Below are positions 38,505 through 48,058 of a stretch of DNA of 64,000 nt, piece after piece (within the stretch, counting starts at the first letter, position 1; every line of letters begins with the position of its first letter). Origin of the DNA: Pseudomonas sp. R-28-1W-6 (GTDB taxonomy: Bacteria > Pseudomonadota > Gammaproteobacteria > Pseudomonadales > Pseudomonadaceae); NCBI RefSeq assembly GCF_009799925.1, contig NZ_WELK01000004.1, positions 372,001 through 436,000 of the forward strand, written 5' to 3'. The position numbers and the translations under genes are program-made. The notes under the pieces are model-generated. The model was not told where the DNA came from and ran no database searches. It was given only the letters and a program-made list of their open reading frames with translations.

Positions 38505-39692
38505 ATGGCTCAGCAACCCCAGATCAAGATTCCCGCCACCTACATGCGTGGCGGCACCAGCAAGGGCGTGTTCTTTCGCCTGCAGGACCTGCCCGAGCGT
38601 TGCCAGGTGCCGGGCGAAGCGCGCGACCAGCTGTTCATGCGCGTGATCGGCAGCCCCGACCCGTACTCGGCGCATATCGACGGCATGGGCGGTGCCACCT
38701 CTTCGACGTCCAAGTGCGTGATCCTGTCCAAGAGCAGCCAGCCGGGCCACGACGTGGATTACCTGTACGGTCAGGTCTCCATCGACAAGGCCTTCGTCGA
38801 CTGGAGCGGCAACTGCGGCAACCTGTCTACCGCCGCCGGCGCCTTCGCCATCCATGCGGGGCTGGTCGATCCGGCGCGCATCCCGGACAACGGCACCTGT
38901 GTCGTGCGTATCTGGCAGGCCAATATCCACAAAACCATCATCGCCCATGTGCCGGTCAGTAATGGCCAGGTGCAGGAAACCGGTGACTTCGAACTGGACG
39001 GGGTGACCTTTCCGGCCGCCGAGATCGTACTGGAGTTCCTCGATCCGTCCGACGACAGCGAGGAGGGCGGCTCGATGTTCCCCACCGGCAACCTGGTCGA
39101 CGACCTGGAAGTGCCGGGCGTCGGCACCTTCAAGGCAACCATGATCAGTGCGGGGATTCCCACCGTGTTCGTCAATGCCGAGGACATCGGTTATCAGGGC
39201 ACCGAGCTGCGCGAGGACATCAACGCTGATCCGCAGCAGCTCGCGCGCTTCGAGCAGATTCGCGTGGCTGGCGCCCTGCGCATGGGCCTGATCAAGACGG
39301 CAGAAGAGGCACTCAAGCGTCAGCACACGCCGAAGATCGCCTTCGTCGCCCCGCCCAAGGGCTACAAGGCCTCCAGCGGCAAGACGGTCGAGGCCGGCGA
39401 GGTCGACCTGCTGGTGCGTGCGCTGTCCATGGGCAAGCTGCACCACGCCATGATGGGCACCTGTGCGGTGGCCATCGGCACGGCGGCAGCGATTCCCGGC
39501 ACCCTGGTCAACCTGGCCGCCGGCGGTGGTGCGCGTGAGGCGGTACGCTTCGGTCATCCGTCCGGCACCCTGCGGGTTGGTGCCGAAGCCAGTCAGGAAA
39601 ATGGCGAGTGGGTGGTGAAGAAGGCCATCATGAGCCGCAGCGCGCGGGTGCTGATGGAAGGCTGGGTGCGCGTGCCGGGAGATGCGTTCTAG
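38505..39692 (+). CDS. prpF: 2-methylaconitate cis-trans isomerase PrpF
   Basis: The 395-residue protein has the PrpF pattern: PATYMRGGTSKGVFF near the N-terminus (with the active-site Lys), DWSGNCGNLSTAAGAFA with the conserved Cys, and MGKLHHAMMGTCAVA. It converts trans- to cis-2-methylaconitate so that AcnD can be used in place of PrpD. It is the last gene of the prp operon; the usual prpD of related Pseudomonas is absent downstream. Confidence 0.95.
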   Translation: MAQQPQIKIPATYMRGGTSKGVFFRLQDLPERCQVPGEARDQLFMRVIGSPDPYSAHIDGMGGATSSTSKCVILSKSSQPGHDVDYLYGQVSIDKAFVDWSGNCGNLSTAAGAFAIHAGLVDPARIPDNGTCVVRIWQANIHKTIIAHVPVSNGQVQETGDFELDGVTFPAAEIVLEFLDPSDDSEEGGSMFPTGNLVDDLEVPGVGTFKATMISAGIPTVFVNAEDIGYQGTELREDINADPQQLARFEQIRVAGALRMGLIKTAEEALKRQHTPKIAFVAPPKGYKASSGKTVEAGEVDLLVRALSMGKLHHAMMGTCAVAIGTAAAIPGTLVNLAAGGGAREAVRFGHPSGTLRVGAEASQENGEWVVKKAIMSRSARVLMEGWVRVPGDAF

Positions 39693-39704
39693 TTCTGCCC
39701 GGGC

Positions 39705-40352
39705 TCAGTGATTGTTGACGCCGAGCAACAGGCCGCCGGCCCCGACGAAGAAGGCGCCGGTGCTCTTGTTCAGTCGGCTGATCCCGCGAGGGCTGCGAAC
39801 CAGGCGGCGGATCTGCAGGCCGAACAGGGCATAGGTGAGCGAGGCGATGCAAAGTTCGGCCAGCAGGTAGGTGGCGCCGAGATAGAGGAACTGCTCGGCC
39901 GCCGGCTCGCCCGGCTTGATGAACTGCGGGAAGATCGCGGCGAACAGCAGGATGGCCTTGGGATTGCTGATGCCGACGAGGAATTCGTTGAGCATCAGGC
40001 GGCCGATGGGCGCCTTCGCCGGCTGGTTTTCGGCCCCTTCGCCGTCGCTCGGTTGCAGGCCGCTGAAGCTGGTGCTGCGCCAGGTCTTGATGCCCAGGTA
40101 CACCAGGTAGAGCGCGCCGACCCACTTGATGATGGTAAAGGCGGTTTCCGAGGCCAGCAGCATGGCACCGAGGCCGACGGCGGAGATGAACAGGAAGATG
40201 GCATAGGAGGCCAGGCGGCCGAAGGTGGCCAGCAGGGCGGCGCGAACGCCGTAGTTGATGCCGTTGTTCAGTGCGCAGAAGTTGTTGGGCCCGGGGCCGA
40301 GCGAGATGAGTGCGGCTATCGGAGCGAACAGAACAGCATCCATCAGGGTCAT
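39705..40352 (-). CDS. LysE/RhtB-family amino acid exporter
   Basis: The 215-residue inner-membrane protein has five to six hydrophobic helices and the LysE signature SLGPGPNNFCALNNGINYG near the N-terminus, with VKW and LYLVYLGIKTWR helices later. It probably exports an amino acid or derivative. The start at ATG 40352 is a best choice; GTG 40361 and ATG 40343 are also in frame, and none has a strong ribosome site. It converges with prpF. Confidence 0.85.
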   Translation of the reverse strand: MTLMDAVLFAPIAALISLGPGPNNFCALNNGINYGVRAALLATFGRLASYAIFLFISAVGLGAMLLASETAFTIIKWVGALYLVYLGIKTWRSTSFSGLQPSDGEGAENQPAKAPIGRLMLNEFLVGISNPKAILLFAAIFPQFIKPGEPAAEQFLYLGATYLLAELCIASLTYALFGLQIRRLVRSPRGISRLNKSTGAFFVGAGGLLLGVNNH

Positions 40353-40376
40353 GGCAGCCACCGGGCGGGGTAGGGG

Positions 40377-41195
40377 TTACTTGAGTCGGCGTTCGACACC
40401 TTTTTCCACCAGGATCTTGGCGGAGATTTCCTCCACCGAGAAGTGGGTGGAGTTGATGTAGGGGATGTTCTCGCGGCGGAACAGGTTTTCCACCTCGCGC
40501 ACCTCGAACTCGCACTGGGCGAAGCTGGCGTAGCGGCTGTTGGGCTTGCGTTCGTGGCGGATGGCGGTGAGCCGATCCGGGTCGATGGTCAGGCCGAACA
40601 GCTTGTGCTTGTAGGGCCTGAGCGCGCTGGGCAGTTGCAGGCGCTCCATGTCTTCCTCGGTCAGCGGGTAGTTGGCGGCGCGGATACCAAACTGCATGGC
40701 CATGTACAGACAGGTCGGGGTCTTGCCGCAGCGCGAGACGCCGACCAGGATCAGGTCGGCCTTGTCGTAGTAGTGGGTGCGGGCGCCGTCGTCGTTGTCG
40801 AGGGCGAAGTTGACCGCCTCGATGCGCTCCATGTAGTTGCTGTTGCTGGCGATGGAGTGCGATTTGCCGACCGAGTAGGAGGAGTGGGAGGTCAACTCCT
40901 GCTCCAGCGGGGCGAGGAAGGTGGAGAAGATGTCGATCATGAAACCCTGTGACTCGGCCAGGATCTCGCGAATTTCCTGGTTGACCACGGTATCGAAGAT
41001 GATCGGCCTGGCACCGTCCTTCTCGGCAGCATTATTGATTTGCTGTACCATGGCGCGCGCCTTGTCCACGCTGTCTATGTAGGGGCGCGTGAGCTTGGTG
41101 AAGCTGATGGTTTCGAACTGGGCCAACAAGCTCTGGCCCAGGGTTTCGGCGGTAATGCCGGTACCATCGGAGATGAAAAAAGCGGTTCGTTTCAT
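40377..41195 (-). CDS. ppsR: PEP synthase regulatory protein (kinase/pyrophosphorylase, DUF299)
   Basis: The 272-residue protein controls PEP synthase by ADP-dependent phosphorylation and by phosphate-dependent dephosphorylation of a threonine. It shows [39 protein letters not shown] (the P-loop GVSRCGKT) and [19 protein letters not shown], all typical of PpsR. It is divergent from ppsA, its target, with 154 bases between the starts. Confidence 0.95.
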   Translation of the reverse strand: MKRTAFFISDGTGITAETLGQSLLAQFETISFTKLTRPYIDSVDKARAMVQQINNAAEKDGARPIIFDTVVNQEIREILAESQGFMIDIFSTFLAPLEQELTSHSSYSVGKSHSIASNSNYMERIEAVNFALDNDDGARTHYYDKADLILVGVSRCGKTPTCLYMAMQFGIRAANYPLTEEDMERLQLPSALRPYKHKLFGLTIDPDRLTAIRHERKPNSRYASFAQCEFEVREVENLFRRENIPYINSTHFSVEEISAKILVEKGVERRLK

Positions 41196-41349
41196 TTGCG
41201 CCAAAGGCCTTAAGTCAGGAACGATTCTTGGCTATGATAGGCCCCCTCTGTCGGGCCCGTACTGGCCGGCATTGTGACTTATTTCCTTGAGGCAAAGCCA
41301 GGACGCAGCATGGCTGCAAGGCTGGGCCTAACACAGTGGAGAGTTCACC

Positions 41350-43722
41350 TTGGTTGAGTACGTAGTTTCCCTCGATAAGCTCGGCGTCCACGATGTGGAG
41401 CATGTAGGGGGCAAAAACGCATCCCTGGGCGAAATGATCAGCAACCTTGCCGGTGCTGGCGTCTCGGTGCCAGGCGGCTTTGCCACCACGGCCCAGGCCT
41501 ACCGTGACTTCCTCGAGCAAAGCGGCCTCAACGACCGCATCCATGCCGCCCTCGACGCCCTGGACGTGGACGACGTCAACGCCCTGGCCAAGACTGGCGC
41601 GCAGATCCGTCAGTGGGTGATGGACGCGCAGTTCCCCGAGCGCCTCGACAGCGAAATCCGCAGCGCCTTCGCCGCCATGGCCGGCGACAACGCCAACATG
41701 GCCGTTGCCGTGCGCTCCTCGGCCACCGCCGAAGATCTGCCGGACGCCTCCTTCGCCGGTCAGCAGGAGACCTTCCTCAACATCCGCGGCGTGGACAACG
41801 TGATCCGCGCGGCCAAGGAAGTCTTCGCCTCCCTGTTCAACGACCGTGCCATCGCCTACCGCGTGCACCAGGGCTTCGACCACAAACTGGTCGCCCTGTC
41901 CGCCGGCGTGCAGCGCATGGTCCGCTCGGAAACCGGCACCGCCGGGGTGATGTTCACCCTGGATACCGAATCCGGCTTCCGTGACGTGGTGTTCATCACC
42001 GGCGCCTACGGCCTCGGCGAGACCGTGGTGCAGGGCGCGGTGAACCCCGACGAATTCTACGTGCACAAGCCGACCCTGGAAGCCGGTCGCCCGGCCATCC
42101 TGCGCCGCAACCTGGGCAGCAAGGCGATCAAGATGATCTACGGCGAGGAAGCCAAGGCCGGCAAGTCGGTGAAAACCGTCGAAGTCGACCGTGCCGAGCG
42201 TGCCCGTTTCGCCCTCAGCGATGCCGAAGTCACCGAGCTGGCCAAGCAGGCGCTGATCATCGAGAAGCACTACGGCCGGCCGATGGACATCGAGTGGGCC
42301 AAAGACGGCGACGACCAGCAGCTGTACATCGTCCAGGCCCGTCCCGAGACCGTGAAGAGCCGCAGCAGCGCCAACGTCATGGAACGCTACCTGCTGAAAG
42401 AGAAGGGCACCGTGCTGGTCGAAGGCCGCGCCATCGGCCAGAAGATCGGCGCCGGCAAGGTCAAAGTGATCCACGACGTCTCCGAGATGGACAAGGTTCA
42501 GCCGGGCGACGTGCTGGTTTCCGACATGACCGACCCGGACTGGGAGCCGGTGATGAAGCGCGCCAGCGCCATCGTCACCAACCGCGGCGGGCGTACCTGC
42601 CACGCGGCGATCATCGCCCGTGAGCTGGGCATTCCGGCGGTGGTCGGTTGCGGCAACGCCACCCAGGTGCTGCAGGATGGCATGGGCGTCACCGTGTCCT
42701 GCGCCGAAGGCGATACCGGCTTCATCTTCGAAGGCGAGCTGGGCTTCGATATCCGCAAGAACTCCGTGGACGCCATGCCCGATCTGCCGTTCAAGATCAT
42801 GATGAACGTCGGCAACCCGGACCGCGCCTTCGACTTCGCCCAGCTGCCGAACGAAGGGGTGGGCCTGGCTCGCCTGGAATTCATCATCAACCGCATGATC
42901 GGCGTGCACCCCAAGGCCCTGCTGAACTTCGCCAGCCTGCCGGCGGAGATCAAGGACAGCGTCGAGAAGCGCATCGCCGGCTACAACGATCCGGTCGGCT
43001 TCTACGTCGAGAAGCTGGTGGAGGGCATCAGCACCCTGGCCGCGGCGTTCTGGCCGAAGAAGGTCATCGTGCGCCTGTCGGACTTCAAGTCCAACGAATA
43101 CGCCAACCTGATCGGCGGCAAGCTCTACGAGCCGGAAGAAGAGAACCCGATGCTCGGCTTCCGTGGCGCCTCGCGCTACATCAGCGAGAGCTTCCGCGAC
43201 TGCTTCGAGCTGGAATGCCGCGCGCTGAAGAAAGTGCGCAACGAGATGGGCCTGACCAACGTCGAGATCATGGTGCCGTTCGTTCGCACCCTCGGCGAAG
43301 CCAGCCAGGTGGTCGACCTGCTGGCCGCCAATGGCCTGGCCCGCGGGCAGAATGGCCTGAAGGTCATCATGATGTGCGAACTGCCGTCCAACGCCATCCT
43401 GGCGGAGGAATTCCTCGAATTCTTCGACGGCTTCTCCATCGGCTCCAACGACCTGACCCAGCTGACCCTGGGCCTGGACCGCGACTCCGGCATCGTCGCC
43501 CACCTGTTCGATGAGCGCAATCCGGCGGTGAAGAAGCTGCTGAGCAACGCCATTGCCGCGTGCAACAAGGCCGGCAAGTACATCGGCATATGCGGCCAGG
43601 GCCCTTCGGACCACCCGGACCTGGCGCGCTGGCTGATGGAACAGGGCATCGAAAGCGTGTCGCTGAACCCGGACTCGGTGCTGGACACCTGGTTCTTCCT
43701 CGCCGAAGGTCAGCAAGCCTGA
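41350..43722 (+). CDS. ppsA: Phosphoenolpyruvate synthase
   Basis: The 790-residue enzyme makes PEP from pyruvate and ATP (giving AMP and phosphate), needed for gluconeogenesis from pyruvate-producing substrates such as propionate. The N-terminal nucleotide domain has [19 protein letters not shown], the phosphohistidine is His418 in GGRTCHAAI, and the C-terminal domain has [17 protein letters not shown] and GICGQGPSD. The TTG start has GGAG nine bases before and agrees with the family N-terminus [10 protein letters not shown] strong terminator follows. Confidence 0.97.
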   Translation: MVEYVVSLDKLGVHDVEHVGGKNASLGEMISNLAGAGVSVPGGFATTAQAYRDFLEQSGLNDRIHAALDALDVDDVNALAKTGAQIRQWVMDAQFPERLDSEIRSAFAAMAGDNANMAVAVRSSATAEDLPDASFAGQQETFLNIRGVDNVIRAAKEVFASLFNDRAIAYRVHQGFDHKLVALSAGVQRMVRSETGTAGVMFTLDTESGFRDVVFITGAYGLGETVVQGAVNPDEFYVHKPTLEAGRPAILRRNLGSKAIKMIYGEEAKAGKSVKTVEVDRAERARFALSDAEVTELAKQALIIEKHYGRPMDIEWAKDGDDQQLYIVQARPETVKSRSSANVMERYLLKEKGTVLVEGRAIGQKIGAGKVKVIHDVSEMDKVQPGDVLVSDMTDPDWEPVMKRASAIVTNRGGRTCHAAIIARELGIPAVVGCGNATQVLQDGMGVTVSCAEGDTGFIFEGELGFDIRKNSVDAMPDLPFKIMMNVGNPDRAFDFAQLPNEGVGLARLEFIINRMIGVHPKALLNFASLPAEIKDSVEKRIAGYNDPVGFYVEKLVEGISTLAAAFWPKKVIVRLSDFKSNEYANLIGGKLYEPEEENPMLGFRGASRYISESFRDCFELECRALKKVRNEMGLTNVEIMVPFVRTLGEASQVVDLLAANGLARGQNGLKVIMMCELPSNAILAEEFLEFFDGFSIGSNDLTQLTLGLDRDSGIVAHLFDERNPAVKKLLSNAIAACNKAGKYIGICGQGPSDHPDLARWLMEQGIESVSLNPDSVLDTWFFLAEGQQA

Positions 43723-43742
43723 GTTGATCGGCCGTTTCAACG

Positions 43743-43770
43743 AAGGGCGGGGGCAACCCCGCCCTTTTTT
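43743..43770 (+). terminator. Terminator of ppsA
   Basis: AAGGGCGGGG and CCCCGCCCTT form a long GC stem followed by six Ts, 20 bases after the stop codon. Confidence 0.9.
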
Positions 43771-43920
43771 GTGGCCTGCCATCCATGGCGGCCACCCTTA
43801 GGGCCGTCGCCCTGGGGCGACGTCAAAAATCGCTCCAGGCCATTTTTTGTGGCCTGCCATTCTTGGTGAACATCCTTTGGGTCGTCGCCGAGGGCGACGC
43901 CAACAATTGCTCCCGGCAAC
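43765..43920. repeat. Two tandem 78-bp imperfect repeats with hairpins
   Basis: Units 43765-43842 and 43843-43920 each start TTTTTTGTGGCCTGCCAT and contain a hairpin: CGTCGCC/GGCGACG at 43805-43822 and again at 43883-43899. A third copy begins (TTTTTTGTG at 43921) but is cut off. A short minus-strand frame through the repeats (43737-43946) reads similar 26-residue blocks (WQATKKG and WQATKNG), since 78 is divisible by three. No function is known to me. Confidence 0.8.
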
Positions 43921-43940
43921 TTTTTTGTGCAAGAAGCAGA

Positions 43941-44909
43941 ATGCAAAGCAGTAGTGAGTTATTCCCCGTTGCCCTGATCAGCGCCGAATTACGCGGCGAT
44001 CTGAGCGAGGATGTGTACCGGCTGAAACCCGGCAATAGCCCGGATTTCTCCGTCGAACTGGCGCTGACCCGCCTGGGGCTGGCCAGCGAGGAGAGTCGCG
44101 GCGTGCCGGTGATCCTGCTGCACGGCAGTTTTTCCAACCGGCGCTTCTGGTATTCGCCGCGCGGCATCGGCCTGGGCCCTTATCTGGCCAGAGCCGGTTT
44201 CGATGTGTGGATCGCCGAAATGCGCGGCCACGGCCTGTCGCCGCGCAACCATGGCTACAGCCACAACACCGTGGCCGACTATGCGCGCTACGATCTGCCG
44301 GCCATTGCCGCCTTCGTCCGCGAGCAGAGTGGCCAGACGCCGCACTGGGTGGGTCACTCGCTGGGCGGCATTACCCTGGCCGCGGCGTTGGGTGGGCATT
44401 ACCTGGGCGAGGAGGAGGTGGCGTCGGCGGCCCTGTTCGGCAGCCAGATCAGCCGCATCTACTGGCCGCTCAAGGTGCCGCCGGTGGAGTGGGGCAGCCG
44501 CCTGTTGCTCAAGGGCTTCAGGCACGTTTCCGGCGCCCGCCTGAAGCGCGGGCCGGAGGACGAACCCATCGGCCTGGTGCGCGAAAGTCTGCGCTGGCAT
44601 CGGCTGTTCGGCCGCTTTGGCGACAGGCAGCGCGACTGGTGGGCGGGCATGGCCGAGGTGCGTACGCCATTGCTGGCGGTGAGCGCCGCCGGCGACATGC
44701 AGGATCCGACCTGGTCCTGCCGCAAGCTTCACGAGCAGTTCGCCTCGGCACCGCGCGCGTTCCTCGAGTTGTCGAAGAAGCAGGGCTTCAGTAGCGACTA
44801 TGGCCATGTCGAGATGCTGGTCAGCAAGGAGGCGCAGGGCGAAGTCTGGCCGCTGGTCGAGTATTGGCTGCGCGAGGCGCAGTTGCCACCGCACCTGCAG
44901 CCCGCCTGA
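43941..44909 (+). CDS. Alpha/beta-hydrolase family protein
   Basis: The 322-residue protein has the alpha/beta-hydrolase fold: oxyanion-type VPVILLHGSFSNRRFW near residue 55, VWIAEMRGHGLSP, the nucleophile elbow HWVGHSLGGITLAAAL and a late histidine in SSDYGHVEMLVSKEAQ. It could be an esterase or lipase-like enzyme of unknown substrate. In P. aeruginosa-like genomes it also lies between ppsA and rraA. The start is ATG 43941, beside the end of the 78-bp repeats; the longer frame through the repeats is not used. Confidence 0.83.
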   Translation: MQSSSELFPVALISAELRGDLSEDVYRLKPGNSPDFSVELALTRLGLASEESRGVPVILLHGSFSNRRFWYSPRGIGLGPYLARAGFDVWIAEMRGHGLSPRNHGYSHNTVADYARYDLPAIAAFVREQSGQTPHWVGHSLGGITLAAALGGHYLGEEEVASAALFGSQISRIYWPLKVPPVEWGSRLLLKGFRHVSGARLKRGPEDEPIGLVRESLRWHRLFGRFGDRQRDWWAGMAEVRTPLLAVSAAGDMQDPTWSCRKLHEQFASAPRAFLELSKKQGFSSDYGHVEMLVSKEAQGEVWPLVEYWLREAQLPPHLQPA

Positions 44910-44982
44910 CGTTTCAACCGCTCAGGCTTGCGGCTAATATGGGCCTGCGGGCCATGACGGTGCTTTGCAGGGTGGTGCCAGC

Positions 44983-45282
44983 GTGTTCGTTGCGCTCGAG
45001 CGGCTGATCAATCTCGACGAGGGTTACCGCCGAACCTTTCGGGTCGGCGGGCGCGACCTGCTGTTGCTGGTGGTCGAACAGCAGCCGGTGCTGCTGGAGG
45101 ATCGCTGCCCGCACCAGGGCGCGCCCTTGCGCAACGCTACGCTGGCCGGTACGGTGCTGCGCTGCGCGCGCCACGGGGTCGAATTCGACCTGCTCGGCGG
45201 CCAGCCGCTGAATGCCACTTGCGCCGCGCTGAGCCGTTTGGCCCTGGCTTACGATGGCGATCGCATCGGCATCGATGTTTGA
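44983..45282 (+). CDS. Rieske-type [2Fe-2S] ferredoxin
   Basis: This 99-residue soluble protein has the Rieske ligands CPH (Cys42, His44) and CARH (Cys61, His64), spaced as in small nitrite reductase/dioxygenase-type Rieske ferredoxins. It lacks a signal peptide and any partner oxygenase here. The start GTG 44983 has GGTGG-type pairing upstream; TTG 44965 is an alternative. Its electron acceptor is unknown. Confidence 0.85.
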   Translation: MFVALERLINLDEGYRRTFRVGGRDLLLLVVEQQPVLLEDRCPHQGAPLRNATLAGTVLRCARHGVEFDLLGGQPLNATCAALSRLALAYDGDRIGIDV

Positions 45283-45310
45283 CGCATTTTCACCTACAGG
45301 AGTTTTTCCC

Positions 45311-45799
45311 ATGCAATACATCACTCCCGATCTGTGCGACGCCTACCCGGAACTGGTGCAGGTGGTCGAGCCGATGTTCGCCAACTTCGGTGGGCGCGAC
45401 TCCTTCGGTGGCGAGATCGTCACGGTGAAATGCTTCGAGGACAACTCGCTGGTCAAGTCCCAGGCCGACCTGCCCGGCAACGGCAAGGTCCTGGTGGTCG
45501 ACGGCGGTGGCTCGCTGCGCCGTGCCCTGCTGGGTGACATGATCGCCGAGAAAGCCGCGAAGAACGGCTGGGAAGGCATGGTCATCTACGGTTGCGTGCG
45601 CGACGTCGACGTCCTGGCGCAGACCGACCTGGGCGTGCAGGCCCTGGCCAGTCACCCGATGAAGACCGACAAGCGCGGCATCGGTGACCTCAACGTGGTC
45701 GTCACCTTCGGCGGGGTGACTTTCCGCCCGGGCGAGTTCGTGTATGCCGACAACAACGGCATCATCGTCTCCCCGCAAGCCCTGAAGATGCCCGAGTAA
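45311..45799 (+). CDS. rraA: RraA family protein (regulator of ribonuclease activity / aldolase-like)
   Basis: The 162-residue protein has the RraA fold: [34 protein letters not shown] and [19 protein letters not shown]. Members bind RNase E and inhibit it, or in other cases act as HMG aldolases; for a stand-alone copy in Pseudomonas the annotation is by homology only. CAGGAG lies nine bases before ATG 45311. Confidence 0.88.
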   Translation: MQYITPDLCDAYPELVQVVEPMFANFGGRDSFGGEIVTVKCFEDNSLVKSQADLPGNGKVLVVDGGGSLRRALLGDMIAEKAAKNGWEGMVIYGCVRDVDVLAQTDLGVQALASHPMKTDKRGIGDLNVVVTFGGVTFRPGEFVYADNNGIIVSPQALKMPE

Positions 45800-45853
45800 C
45801 AGGCTGGGGCCCGGCACCCCGGGCCCCGTGATTGCCAGGTAAGGTGATGCGGC

Positions 45854-46849
45854 ATGCTTGAACAGGAAAACCTGCACTGGGGGCTGGTGCACGCCTTCGT
45901 TCTTGACGGCCAGGGTGGCGCGCGCAGCATCGCCCGTGCGGCGCTGGATGACTTGCAGCTCAAGGCCGAGGAAAGCCTGTGGCTGCACTGGGATCGTAGC
46001 CACCTGCAGGCGCAGGCCTGGTTGCGTACGCAGAGCGGGCTGGATGAGTTCAGCTGCAACCTGCTGCTGGAGGAAAACACCCGGCCCCGGGTGCTGGCGC
46101 TGCCGGCCGATGAACTGCTGCTGTTTTTGCGCGGCGTCAATCTGAATCCCGGCGCGGAGCCGGAGGACATGGTCTCCGTGCGCATCTTCGCCAATGCCCG
46201 GCGGGTCATCTCCCTGCGCCTGCGTCCGTTGCGGGCGACCGAGGAACTGATCGCGCAACTGGCCAAGGGCACGGGGCCGAAGAGTTCGGCCGAGCTGATC
46301 CTGTTCCTCGCCGAGAACCTGACCGATCGTGTCGACACCCTGGTCAGCCAGCTGTCCGAGTTGCTCGATGAGCAGGAGGAGCGTCTGGATGGCGACGAGC
46401 GCTATCTGCCGGATCACGGCAAGATGCTGCAGGTCCGCCGGCGTGCGGCGGGCTTGCGGCGTTTTCTCGCGCCGCAGCGCGACATCTATGCGCAACTGGT
46501 GCGTAACGGCTTCGGCTGGTTCGTCGTCGACGATGCCGGCTACTGGAACGAGCTGCACAACCGCCTGACCCGTTACCTGGAGGAGTTGGAGCTGCTGCGC
46601 GAACGGGTAGGGCTGGTGCTGGAGTCCGAGCATCGACGCCTGAGCGAGCGCATGGGGCGCACCATGTACTGGCTCGGCATCATTACCGGCTTCTTCCTGC
46701 CGATAAGCTGCATCACCGGCCTGCTCGGCATCAATGTCGGCGGTATCCCCGGTGCGGACAGCAATTATGGTTTTTTCATCGCCTGCGTATTGATCGGGGC
46801 TGTCGCCACCTTCCAGTGGTGGCTGTTCCGCCGGTTGCGCTGGCTCTAG
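45854..46849 (+). CDS. cmaX: CorA/ZntB-family divalent cation transporter (CmaX)
   Basis: The 331-residue protein has a large cytoplasmic domain and two C-terminal membrane helices (ITGFFLPISCITGLLGINVGG, then IACVLIGAVATFQWWLF). The loop reads GINVGG, where CorA has GMN, as in the ZntB branch. It is the first gene of the cmaX-crfX-cmpX-sigX-oprF order known from Pseudomonas. The transported ion is unproven; Zn2+ or Mg2+ are candidates. Confidence 0.9.
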   Translation: MLEQENLHWGLVHAFVLDGQGGARSIARAALDDLQLKAEESLWLHWDRSHLQAQAWLRTQSGLDEFSCNLLLEENTRPRVLALPADELLLFLRGVNLNPGAEPEDMVSVRIFANARRVISLRLRPLRATEELIAQLAKGTGPKSSAELILFLAENLTDRVDTLVSQLSELLDEQEERLDGDERYLPDHGKMLQVRRRAAGLRRFLAPQRDIYAQLVRNGFGWFVVDDAGYWNELHNRLTRYLEELELLRERVGLVLESEHRRLSERMGRTMYWLGIITGFFLPISCITGLLGINVGGIPGADSNYGFFIACVLIGAVATFQWWLFRRLRWL

Positions 46850-46904
46850 ATGTGACCCCGCCTGACAGGGTGGCGTCTAGGCAACATATCCACGCGAGGT
46901 GCGC

Positions 46905-47147
46905 ATGCACGATCCGTTCGAAGAATCATTGCGTGACCTGCTCAAGTCTAACGCCAGCAGTCATGACGACGACGCCACGCTTGGGCGCGTCCTGAAAACG
47001 GCCAACCGCCAGGTTGGCGTCGGCGACTTGTTCAGCCTGATGGGGCATTGCATCGAAGCCCTGATGATTGCGCTGAACAATGGTTCGGCCCATGTGGCCC
47101 CGGTTTCCCGTACCCCATCCCCGCGCTCTGCACACAAGGCTGATTGA
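46905..47147 (+). CDS. crfX: Small protein CrfX
   Basis: The 80-residue soluble protein is short, with an acidic N-terminus (DPFEESLRDLLKSNASSHDDD) and a hydrophobic helix (GDLFSLMGHCIEALMIALNN). It has no recognised domain. Position between cmaX and cmpX is the position of crfX in Pseudomonas, where it is controlled with the envelope-stress sigma factors. GAGGTGCGC precedes ATG 46905. Confidence 0.8.
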   Translation: MHDPFEESLRDLLKSNASSHDDDATLGRVLKTANRQVGVGDLFSLMGHCIEALMIALNNGSAHVAPVSRTPSPRSAHKAD

Positions 47148-47149
47148 AT

Positions 47150-47974
47150 ATGGAACTCGATCCCTGGACTCAAAGTCTCGTCACCGCCATGAGCTCGGTA
47201 TGGGCGCCCATCGCCGGCTTCATTCCCCGCCTCTTCGGCGCCCTGGTGGTGGTGCTGCTCGGTTTCGTGGTGGCCAAGCTGCTCGATACCCTGCTGTCCA
47301 AGTTGCTGGCCAAGGTCGGGCTGGACCGGCTGATGTCGGGCACCGGGCTGACCAAGATGCTGTCCCGCGTGGGCATTCAGGTACCGGTTTCGACCCTGAT
47401 CGGCAAGATCGTCTACTGGTTCGTCCTGCTCATTTTCCTGGTGTCGGCCGCCGAGTCGCTCGGCCTTGACCGGGTTTCCGCCACGCTCGATGTCCTGGCC
47501 CTGTACCTGCCCAAGGTGCTCGGCGCCGCCGCCATCATGCTGGCCGGCGTGTTGCTGGCCCAGCTGCTCAGCGGCATCGTCCGCGGTGCCGCCGAAGGCG
47601 TCGGTCTGGATTACGCGGCCGGTCTGGGGCGGATCGCCCAGGGTCTGGTGATCATCATCAGCATCTCGGTAGCCATCGGTCAGCTGGAAGTGAAGACCGA
47701 CCTGCTGAACAACGTGATCGCCATCGTGCTGATTTCCGTTGGCCTGGCCATTGCGCTGGCCCTGGGCTTGGGTAGCCGCGAGATTGCCGGGCAGATTCTG
47801 GCCGGCATCTATGTGCGCGAACTCTACGAGGTTGGGCAACAAGTCAGGGTTGGCGATGTCGAAGGGCAGATCGAGGAGATTGGCACGGTGAAAACCGTCC
47901 TCCTGACTGCAGAAGGGGATCTGGTCTCGCTGGCCAACCGCACCCTGCTCGAGCAGCACGTCAGCAGTCGCTGA
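47150..47974 (+). CDS. cmpX: Mechanosensitive-channel-like protein CmpX
   Basis: The 274-residue inner-membrane protein has about five hydrophobic helices and an MscS-like C-terminal region (SREIAGQILAGIYVRELYEVG, then VRVGDVEGQIEEIGTVKT). CmpX proteins are conserved next to sigX and contribute to envelope homeostasis, biofilm and c-di-GMP phenotypes in Pseudomonas. AAGG lies ten bases before ATG 47150. It follows crfX by two bases and may be coupled to it. Confidence 0.9.
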   Translation: MELDPWTQSLVTAMSSVWAPIAGFIPRLFGALVVVLLGFVVAKLLDTLLSKLLAKVGLDRLMSGTGLTKMLSRVGIQVPVSTLIGKIVYWFVLLIFLVSAAESLGLDRVSATLDVLALYLPKVLGAAAIMLAGVLLAQLLSGIVRGAAEGVGLDYAAGLGRIAQGLVIIISISVAIGQLEVKTDLLNNVIAIVLISVGLAIALALGLGSREIAGQILAGIYVRELYEVGQQVRVGDVEGQIEEIGTVKTVLLTAEGDLVSLANRTLLEQHVSSR

Positions 47975-48058
47975 TCCGCCAATCCCTGCTAATGTATGCG
48001 GCCAGTCCCCGTGAATGGGGCTGGCTGCCATCTGACCTCTTTGTCGGCACAACCCGTT

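Noticed and set aside
43737-43946. Minus-strand 69-codon frame through the 78-bp repeats
   Set aside because: It overlaps the ppsA terminator, and its repeated blocks are explained by DNA repeats with a length divisible by three. Kept as part of the repeat finding, not as a gene.
45807-45828. GC-rich hairpin after rraA as a terminator
   Set aside because: No T-run follows and cmaX begins 26 bases later, so read-through seems as likely as termination.
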